Source of the DNA: Brucella pituitosa
GTDB taxonomy: Bacteria > Pseudomonadota > Alphaproteobacteria > Rhizobiales > Rhizobiaceae
Direction: 5' to 3'
NCBI RefSeq assembly: GCF_003049685.1
Contig: NZ_PYSY02000001.1
Span: forward strand, 62,001 to 126,000
Length of the DNA stretch: 64,000 nt
The position numbers were made by a program, and so were the translations under genes. Of this stretch, positions 56,791-64,000 are shown piece by piece. How positions within the stretch are numbered: position 1 is the stretch's first letter; each line of letters starts with the position of its first letter. The notes under the pieces are model-generated. The model did not search any database, was not told where the DNA came from, and worked only from the letters and a program-made list of their open reading frames with translations.

Positions 56791-57900
56791 ATGAGCGATC
56801 TTGAACAACTCGAACAAACTATTCTTGGCGAAATCGTCGCTGCCAGCGATGAGCAGGCGATTGAAGCGGTGCGCGTCGCAGCACTTGGCAAAAAGGGTAC
56901 TATCTCTGAGAAGCTGAAGACGCTGGGTTCCATGTCTCCAGAAGAGCGTCAGGCGCAGGGACCGGCGATCAATGGTTTGAAGAACCGCGTCACCGAAGCA
57001 TTGACTGAGCGCAAAACAGAGCTGCGTAAGCAAGCGATTGCCGCGCGCCTTGAGCGCGAAAAGGTCGACGTGACTTTGCCGGTTCGTGAAAGCGCTGCAT
57101 CGCGCGGCCGCATTCACCCTATTTCGCAGGTTATCGATGAAATCACCGCGATCTTTGCGGATATGGGTTTCTCGATCGCCGAAGGTCCGGATGTCGAAAC
57201 CGATTATTACAATTTCACGGCGCTGAACTTCCCTGAAGGTCATCCGGCGCGCGAAATGCATGACACGTTCTTCTTCAATGCAGACGAGAAGGGCGAGCGC
57301 AAACTTCTGCGCACGCATACCTCTCCGGTGCAAGTGCACACGATGGAGAAGTTCGCGGCCATCCGTGACAAGGAAGGCCGTGACGAACCGATTCGCATCG
57401 TTATTCCGGGCAAGACCTACCGCATGGATTCCGATGCTACCCATTCGCCGATGTTCCATCAGGTCGAAGGTCTGGTTGTCGATAAGTCGGCTAATGTTGC
57501 CAATATGAAGTGGGTTCTGGAAGAATTCTGCAAATCTTTCTTCGAAGTGCCTTCGGTCAAGATGCGCATGCGTCCGAGCTTCTTCCCGTTCACCGAGCCA
57601 TCGGTTGAAGTCGATATTCAGTGCGACCGTTCCGGCCCGCATGTGAAGTTCGGCGAGGGCAATGACTGGCTCGAAATTCTGGGCTGCGGCATGGTGCATC
57701 CGAATGTGCTGCGTGCTTCCGGCTATGATCCGGACGTCTATCAGGGCTTTGCATGGGGCATGGGTATCGACCGCATCGCCATGCTGAAATATGGCATGCC
57801 TGATCTGCGCGCATTCTTCGATGCCGATGTGCGCTGGATCAATCATTACGGTTTCCGTCCACTCGACATTCCGACGCTGTTCGGCGGTCTGAGCGCGTAA
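56791..57900 (+). CDS. pheS: Phenylalanyl-tRNA synthetase alpha subunit
   Basis: 369 residues. N-terminal coiled coil ([12 protein letters not shown] ... [11 protein letters not shown]), class II motif 2 [33 protein letters not shown], and motif 3 [18 protein letters not shown]. Start ATG 56791 ([10 protein letters not shown]); an in-frame ATG at 56719-type position upstream falls in the leader repeats and is not used. Catalytic subunit of the alpha2-beta2 enzyme. Confidence 0.97.
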   Translation: MSDLEQLEQTILGEIVAASDEQAIEAVRVAALGKKGTISEKLKTLGSMSPEERQAQGPAINGLKNRVTEALTERKTELRKQAIAARLEREKVDVTLPVRESAASRGRIHPISQVIDEITAIFADMGFSIAEGPDVETDYYNFTALNFPEGHPAREMHDTFFFNADEKGERKLLRTHTSPVQVHTMEKFAAIRDKEGRDEPIRIVIPGKTYRMDSDATHSPMFHQVEGLVVDKSANVANMKWVLEEFCKSFFEVPSVKMRMRPSFFPFTEPSVEVDIQCDRSGPHVKFGEGNDWLEILGCGMVHPNVLRASGYDPDVYQGFAWGMGIDRIAMLKYGMPDLRAFFDADVRWINHYGFRPLDIPTLFGGLSA

Positions 57901-57922
57901 AGATCGGATAAGGAATAAAGAG

Positions 57923-60337
57923 ATGAAATTCACGCTTTCCTGGCTCAAGGATCACCTTGAAACCGATGCGACGCTTGCTGAGATCGTCGAGAAGCTTACT
58001 GATATTGGTCTGGAAGTGGATGGGGTCGATGACCGCGCCGCTTTCAAGGCGTTCAAGGTCGCCAAGGTTCTGACTGCCGTTCCGCATCCTGATGCTGACA
58101 AGCTGCGCGTTCTCTCGGTCGATACGGGCGAAGGCCAGCCGGTTCAGGTGGTCTGTGGTGCACCAAACGCCCGGGCCGGGCTTGTCGGTGTTCTGGGGCG
58201 TCCGGGCGATTATGTGCCGGGCCTTGATGTCACGCTGTCGGTCGGCAAGATTCGCGGTGTCGAAAGCTTCGGCATGATGTGTTCCGAGCGCGAGCTGGAA
58301 CTTTCCGACGAACATAACGGCATTATTGATCTGCCCGACGATGTTCCGGTCGGCACCAGCTTCGCCGCCTATATGGGCCTCGATGATCCAATTATCGAAA
58401 TCGGTCTGACGCCAAACCGTGCGGACTGCACTGGCATTCGTGGCATCGCGCGCGATCTTGCCGCAGCTGGTCTTGGTACGCTCAGGAACACCTTGCCGGA
58501 AGCGGCGAAGGGCGAAGGCGAAACGCCGGTTAAGGTCATTCTTGATCAGGATACCGAAAACCCATTCTGCACCGGCTTCGCACTGCGCTTGGTCAAGGGT
58601 GTGAAGAACGGTCCAAGCCCGAAATGGATGCAGCAACGCCTCAAGGCCATTGGTCTGCGTCCAATTAATGCACTGGTAGACATCACCAATTACGTGACGT
58701 TCGATCAGGGCCGTCCGCTGCATGTGTTTGATGCGGCCAAGGTCAAAGGCAATCTCACGGTGCGTCTGGCCAAGGATGGCGAAACCATTCTCGGTCTTGA
58801 CCAGCGTGAATATAAGTTCAAGCCGGGCATGTATGTGATCGCCGATGAAAACGGTCCCGAATCGATTGCCGGTATCATGGGCGGTGAGCATTCTGGCTGT
58901 GATGAAAACACCGTCGATGTGCTGATTGAATCTGCTCTCTGGGACCCGCGCATGATTGCACGCACGGGCCGCGAACTCGGCATCGTTACCGATGCACGCT
59001 ATCGCTTTGAGCGCGGCGTCGATCCGGAAATGATGGTTCCGGGTGCAGAAATCGCGACCAAGCTGGTGCTCGAGCTCTGTGGCGGTCAGCCGACAGTTCT
59101 CGACGTGGTTGGTTACAAGCCTTATCAGGCACGCGTCATCGATTTCCCGGTTTCGGAAGTCAAGCGCCTGACGGGCATTGAGGTGGCCTATGATGCTTCG
59201 CTTGATATTCTGAAGCGACTTGGCTTCGGCGTTGAAGGCGACGGCAAGCTCATCAAAGCGACCGTTCCGTCATGGCGTGGCGATGTGGAAGGCAAGGCCG
59301 ACCTCGTTGAAGAAGTCATGCGTATTCACGGTATCAACCAGATCGCGCCACAGCCATTGCCAAATCATGGTGCGGTCAATGGCCGTATCCTGACGACGCT
59401 GCAGATCCGCACGCGTCTCGCACGCCGCACGCTTGCTTCGCGTGGCATGATGGAAGCTGTGACCTATTCCTTCATTTCCGAAGGACAGGCCAAAGCTTTT
59501 GGCGGCGGCAAGCCGGAACTCAAGCTGGCGAATCCGATTGCAGCCGATATGTCGGATATGCGCCCATCGCTTCTGCCTGGTTTGCTTTCTGCTGCACAGC
59601 GCAATGCAGATCGCGGTTTTGGTGATACGGCACTGTTTGAAGTGTCGGGTATCTATGAAGGCGACAAGCCTGAGCAGCAGCGTCGTGTGGCTGGCGGCGT
59701 CCGTCGCGGCACCGCTGGCGTTGAAGGTTCGGGTCGTTTCTGGTCGGGCAATGCAGCAACCGTCGGCGTCTTCGATGCCAAGGCTGATGCATTGGCAGCA
59801 CTTGAAGCAGCCGGTGCGCCGGTTGACCGCATTCAGATCGAAGCCGGTGGCCCGGAATGGTTCCATCCGGGCCGTTCCGGCACGCTGAAACTCGGCCCTA
59901 AGGTCGTGCTTGGCACTTTCGGCGAGTTCCATCCGGATACGCTGGAAGCGCTTGATGTGTCGGGCGCGCTCTGCGGCTTCGAAGTCTATATCGACGCGAT
60001 CCCTGAGCCGAAGGCAAAGGCAACCCGCACCAAGCCTGCTCTGAGCCTCTCGCAGTTCCAGAGCCTCAAGCGTGACTATGCGTTTGTCGTGGATGCAAGT
60101 GTCGAAGCAGGTAGCGTCATGAAGGCCGTATCATCGGCTGACAAGAAGCTGATTGCTGGTGTGCAGGTCTTTGACGTGTTCACAGGCGCATCGCTTGGTG
60201 AAGGCAAGAAGTCGATTGCGGTTGAAGTGCTGTTGCAGCCGCAGGACCGTACGCTGACCGATGAGGATCTCGAAGCCTTGTCGAAGCAGGTGATTGCAAG
60301 TGTCGCCAAGCAGACTGGTGGCGTCCTTCGCGGTTAA
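57923..60337 (+). CDS. pheT: Phenylalanyl-tRNA synthetase beta subunit
   Basis: 804 residues. N-terminal [16 protein letters not shown], tRNA-binding OB fold ([26 protein letters not shown]), B3/B4 editing domain, B5 domain, and the C-terminal anticodon-binding fold ([19 protein letters not shown] ... [13 protein letters not shown]). Cotranscribed with pheS after a 22-base gap. Confidence 0.97.
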   Translation: MKFTLSWLKDHLETDATLAEIVEKLTDIGLEVDGVDDRAAFKAFKVAKVLTAVPHPDADKLRVLSVDTGEGQPVQVVCGAPNARAGLVGVLGRPGDYVPGLDVTLSVGKIRGVESFGMMCSERELELSDEHNGIIDLPDDVPVGTSFAAYMGLDDPIIEIGLTPNRADCTGIRGIARDLAAAGLGTLRNTLPEAAKGEGETPVKVILDQDTENPFCTGFALRLVKGVKNGPSPKWMQQRLKAIGLRPINALVDITNYVTFDQGRPLHVFDAAKVKGNLTVRLAKDGETILGLDQREYKFKPGMYVIADENGPESIAGIMGGEHSGCDENTVDVLIESALWDPRMIARTGRELGIVTDARYRFERGVDPEMMVPGAEIATKLVLELCGGQPTVLDVVGYKPYQARVIDFPVSEVKRLTGIEVAYDASLDILKRLGFGVEGDGKLIKATVPSWRGDVEGKADLVEEVMRIHGINQIAPQPLPNHGAVNGRILTTLQIRTRLARRTLASRGMMEAVTYSFISEGQAKAFGGGKPELKLANPIAADMSDMRPSLLPGLLSAAQRNADRGFGDTALFEVSGIYEGDKPEQQRRVAGGVRRGTAGVEGSGRFWSGNAATVGVFDAKADALAALEAAGAPVDRIQIEAGGPEWFHPGRSGTLKLGPKVVLGTFGEFHPDTLEALDVSGALCGFEVYIDAIPEPKAKATRTKPALSLSQFQSLKRDYAFVVDASVEAGSVMKAVSSADKKLIAGVQVFDVFTGASLGEGKKSIAVEVLLQPQDRTLTDEDLEALSKQVIASVAKQTGGVLRG

Positions 60338-60345
60338 AGACAAAT

Positions 60346-60375
60346 AAAAAGCCCGGCTTCGAGCCGGGCTTTTCA
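60346..60375. terminator. Bidirectional intrinsic terminator between pheT and the DUF3829 gene
   Basis: AAAAGCCCGGC / GCCGGGCTTTT with a 5-base loop; A and T runs on both sides allow use from either strand. Confidence 0.9.
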
Positions 60376-60405
60376 GCCTCTGAGGCAGATTGTACTGGAA
60401 GGGGA

Positions 60406-61329
60406 TTAGTCCTTCGAGAACAGCGTCGCGCTCTGCGATGTCGAGACCATCATGTTGTAGTCATTCACGATCCACTGAAGATCAGAGGCAGCACCGCCTT
60501 TGCGTGCATCACCTTTTGTCTTCTCCAGCTTTTCCTGGAAGTCGCGCAGCTTGCCCAGCAGGCTTGCCGGACGGGATTCAAAGACGTGGAATGAGTTTGG
60601 ATGTTCAGTTGCATAGTCGTCCATTTCACGGACGGCGGCTGCATAGGAATCCATGGCTTTGCCGAAAGCATCCATATCGACGACCGGCTTTTCGTTTTCC
60701 GGCAGCAGTTCAACCAGAGCATTGGCGCGGATCATGACATTGCGCACATGCCAGCTGGCTTTCTTGCCTTCGGCCTTCTCAAGCGCATCGAGCTCTGCCA
60801 GATCGACCTTGCTCTTTTCTTCGCTCAGCAATGCATCGACGAGCTTGCGTTCTTTGGTAAATTCCGGCGCATACTCGGCTATCTGTTTGTGGAACTCCTT
60901 GGCACCCGCATATTTGTCGGACTTATAGTCCTTGCGGTCGTAGTATTTGCTGGCCTTCTCGATCACCGGCGCAAGCTTCTGATAGATCGCAATGTAGCTC
61001 ACCATTGCCTCGTCGAGAGCAGGCAGCTTGGGCTCTGCGGTGGTGGCGGCTTCCGCTGCTTCGATCTCACTGCGCACATCATAGAGCGAGTAAAGACCGT
61101 AGACGTTGCGTTCCTTGCCTGTTGGGCCCTTCTTCATATCGACCCAGCTGTCGTAACGGTCGAGCGATTCCGAGGCACGAATGGTTCGGTTGAGAAGCGA
61201 AACATAGGCGTTCATCTTTTCAATCGCAGCATTCGGATCGACCTCTTCGGCAGATTGCGCAAAAGCGGCGGTTGGCAGAATGACTGCCAGAAGCGTGAAC
61301 AGGATCGCACGAGGCGAGAAGCGTTTCAT
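60406..61329 (-). CDS. DUF3829 family secreted protein (YiiG-like)
   Basis: 307 residues from ATG 61329 (MKRFSPRAILFTLLAVILPT). N-terminal signal peptide with cleavage likely after AFA (about residue 24) and no lipobox Cys nearby. Mature part is highly charged and helical (YVSLLNRTIRASESLDRYDSW, IYQKLAPVIEKASKYYDRKDY, ALVELLPENEKPVVD), fitting DUF3829. Probably periplasmic; function unknown. Confidence 0.75.
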   Translation of the reverse strand: MKRFSPRAILFTLLAVILPTAAFAQSAEEVDPNAAIEKMNAYVSLLNRTIRASESLDRYDSWVDMKKGPTGKERNVYGLYSLYDVRSEIEAAEAATTAEPKLPALDEAMVSYIAIYQKLAPVIEKASKYYDRKDYKSDKYAGAKEFHKQIAEYAPEFTKERKLVDALLSEEKSKVDLAELDALEKAEGKKASWHVRNVMIRANALVELLPENEKPVVDMDAFGKAMDSYAAAVREMDDYATEHPNSFHVFESRPASLLGKLRDFQEKLEKTKGDARKGGAASDLQWIVNDYNMMVSTSQSATLFSKD

Positions 61330-61509
61330 GTGGTTTTCCCTCATTCAATGACAGCGTCGGCGATGGTAAATATGCCAGGTACTCTCGTTATGGTTCCCGT
61401 TTTCATGGCGGGCAAAGAGCATGCGCGTGTCAGAATGACAAGTTTTATTAGATTTTTCTACTTTATGGGGATGCCTCAGCGCGTTCGCGTCGGTTCACAG
61501 ATATATGAA

Positions 61510-61541
61510 AGAAAGGCGGGAACCATCCCCGCCTTTCTTTG
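61510..61541. terminator. Intrinsic terminator downstream of the aldo/keto reductase
   Basis: AAAGGCGGG (61512-61520) and CCCGCCTTT (61528-61536), with T runs on both strands (CTTTC on the minus strand). Confidence 0.82.
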
Positions 61542-61558
61542 CAAAGGTCTGTGTTCTT

Positions 61559-61602
61559 AGAGCGCGTTTCGATCTGATTGGATCGGATCGGCGCTCTAAA
61601 TA
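61559..61602. repeat. Palindromic intergenic repeat (module B, reverse orientation)
   Basis: TAGAGCGCG / CGCTCTA outer arms with inner CGATCTGATTGGATCGG and ATCGG; followed by AATATTTGTTTTAAA, matching the module A tail read in reverse. It lies just beyond the reductase stop. Confidence 0.72.
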
Positions 61603-61608
61603 TTTGTT

Positions 61609-62589
<981 letters not shown>

Positions 62590-62772
62590 CGGTATTCCTT
62601 TCGGGACGAGTTCTGAAATCTGAATGTCTGCTCATTCCAGCAGAACAAAGCGCGGAAACCCCGGGAGGCAAGGGGGGAACTGAAGGGGCGTCCGGTGAGG
62701 CGAAAACTACGCCCTGAATCCGTGTTCGATAATACCGATTTATTTTCACGGGTTATTCTATATTTTAGAACA

Positions 62773-63690
62773 ATGAATCGAAATCAGCTTTCCCAACTGG
62801 CCGTTCTGGCCGCAGTTGCAGCCCATGGCAGTTTTCGCGGTGCGGCGAGAGAATTGTCAATTGCGCCATCCGCAGTCAGTCATGCTGTTGCAGCCCTTGA
62901 AGACAGTCTTGGTATTCGGCTTTTGTCGCGCACCACGCGCAGCGTGGCGCCCACCGATGCCGGACGACAGTTACTGGAACGGCTCGCGCCTGCGCTTGAG
63001 GAAATTCATCAGGCGCTGGGAGCTGCGATTGAAGCACGCGAGCGCCCGGCGGGCACGCTGAGAATTACGATGCCACACATCGCTGCACAGTTTGTCATTG
63101 CACCGCGGCTTGGTGAATTTGCTGAAGCCTATCCGGATATCACGCTTGATCTGACAGTCGAAAGCGCTTTCACCGATATTGTATCGGCGGGTTTTGATGC
63201 GGGAATGCGGCTCGGTGAAAGTCTCGAAGCGGATATGATCTGCGCCCGTCTTACCGGTGATCTGCGTGCGGCAATCGTGGCGTCGCCCTCCTATCTTGCA
63301 ACAGTAGCCATCCCCGAACATCCCAATGATCTGATGCAGCATCACTGTGTGCGTCATCGCTTTGCCAGTGGGCGTATCTATCGCTGGGAGTTTGAAAAAG
63401 CGGGTGAGGAGCTGGAAGTTGCCATCAACGGCCCACTCATCCTCAATGATGACAGGCTGATTCTCGATGCCATTCTCAACGGCGCCGGTCTTGCCTATCT
63501 GTTCGAAGACTACGTTCGCGATGCGCTGGAGGACGGACGTCTGGTCAGAGTGCTGGAAGATTGGTGCCAGCCTTTTGCGGGCCTTTATCTTTATTACCCA
63601 AGCCGCCGCCAGATGCGGCCCGCTCTGCGCGCATTCATCGATTTCTTTCGCGGATCTTATGAGATGCAACACCGTTTTATGGGAGCGTAA
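62773..63690 (+). CDS. LysR-family transcriptional regulator
   Basis: 305 residues from ATG 62773. N-terminal helix-turn-helix (FRGAARELSIAPSAVSHAVAAL and LLSRTTRSVAPTDAG), then the substrate-binding domain (TLRITMPHIAAQFVIAPRLGEFA, GAGLAYLFEDYV, LYYPSRRQMRPALRAFIDFF). Divergently placed to the aldo/keto reductase with a 183-base gap, the classic LysR target layout. Confidence 0.92.
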   Translation: MNRNQLSQLAVLAAVAAHGSFRGAARELSIAPSAVSHAVAALEDSLGIRLLSRTTRSVAPTDAGRQLLERLAPALEEIHQALGAAIEARERPAGTLRITMPHIAAQFVIAPRLGEFAEAYPDITLDLTVESAFTDIVSAGFDAGMRLGESLEADMICARLTGDLRAAIVASPSYLATVAIPEHPNDLMQHHCVRHRFASGRIYRWEFEKAGEELEVAINGPLILNDDRLILDAILNGAGLAYLFEDYVRDALEDGRLVRVLEDWCQPFAGLYLYYPSRRQMRPALRAFIDFFRGSYEMQHRFMGA

Positions 63691-63864
63691 GGCATTTCGT
63701 TCTGCCGAACCTCATTGGAACGCTTCGGTGATGCGAATTTTTTGTTTCATATTCGGCATTAATCGTGCCATCGATAGCCACAAAATATGATGCTGAGGCG
63801 CGTTGCGCCTACTGGAACTCTGCTTGAAAGCACGAGACCAGGCAAAGTTTGGAAGAAGGGAATA

Positions 63865-64000
63865 GCATGTTTCGTTGGGGTATTCTTTCCACCGCCAAGA
63901 TTGGTGTCACGCAGGTCATTCCGGCGCTCAGTGCTTCTGACAATGGTGTGGTTCATGCGATTGCCAGCCGCGATCATGCTCGCGCTCGCGCTGTTGCTGA
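63865..64000 (+). CDS. Gfo/Idh/MocA-family oxidoreductase (3' truncated by window edge)
   Basis: Only the first 45 residues are present: MFRWGILSTAKIGVTQVIPA then AIASRDHARARAVA. The GILSTAKI Rossmann start and IASRD are typical of the NAD(P)-dependent Gfo/Idh/MocA family. AAGGGAA precedes the ATG. Specific reaction cannot be judged from the fragment. Confidence 0.8.

Noticed and set aside
56785..57948. Minus-strand open frame of 387 codons opposite pheS
   Set aside because: Antisense shadow of pheS; the composition (many His, Arg, Phe) is typical of mirrored coding sequence.

Overview
The window looks like a chromosomal segment of an alphaproteobacterium of the order Rhizobiales, most likely the Brucella/Ochrobactrum group. 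The main grounds are the locus pckA / bvrR-bvrS-hprK-EIIA(Man)-HPr-ahcY, a DivL-type pseudokinase beside ahcY, the trpF-trpB-orf-trpA-accD-folC cluster with an AccD lacking zinc-ribbon cysteines, and dispersed GCGCATC..GATGCGC palindromic intergenic repeats. Nearly everything is chromosomal core. No phage, insertion sequence, CRISPR array, rRNA or tRNA was seen.

Layout. 1-6.2 kb: coaA (3' part), kbp, poxB, an alpha/beta hydrolase, arfB and pckA. 6.3-24.6 kb: the BvrRS two-component system with the regulatory PTS proteins (HPrK, EIIA, HPr), ahcY, divL, a TsaE-AmgK fusion with MurU (t6A synthesis and peptidoglycan recycling), addB-addA (double-strand break repair) and trxA. 24.7-32.0 kb: a family-5 (peptide/opine type) ABC importer followed by a glycerophosphodiester phosphodiesterase and a TIM-barrel isomerase-like enzyme, possibly a phosphodiester uptake and breakdown system. 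32.2-44.4 kb: a GntR regulator with a palindromic operator, then a sugar-acid operon (DHDPS-family lyase, family-1 binding protein, ATPase, two permeases, enolase-superfamily dehydratase, SMP-30 lactonase, uronate dehydrogenase, aldose 1-epimerase, IlvD/Edd dehydratase, RraA-family protein). 44.4-54.2 kb, minus strand: folC, accD, trpA, an unknown gene, trpB, trpF, a DUF218 protein, a YgjP-type metallopeptidase, a DUF2852 protein, BenE transporter and an alpha/beta hydrolase. 54.4-60.4 kb: infC (ATT start), an ICMT-like membrane protein, rpmI-rplT, pheS-pheT. 60.4-64 kb: a DUF3829 protein, an aldo/keto reductase, a divergent LysR regulator and the start of a Gfo/Idh/MocA oxidoreductase.

Two things stand out. 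First, eight conserved genes between 1.4 and 24.6 kb carry about 13 frame breaks in total, mostly single-base changes in short homopolymers, while the following 39 kb has none. This points to a stretch of poor sequence rather than real gene decay. Second, the leaders of rpmI and pheS carry copies of a roughly 40-base unit with conserved flanks around a small hairpin whose stem sequence changes in a compensatory way. There is one copy before rpmI and three in tandem before pheS, the last supplying the likely pheS ribosome binding site. I do not recognise this element and regard it as the best candidate for an undescribed structured RNA in the window.
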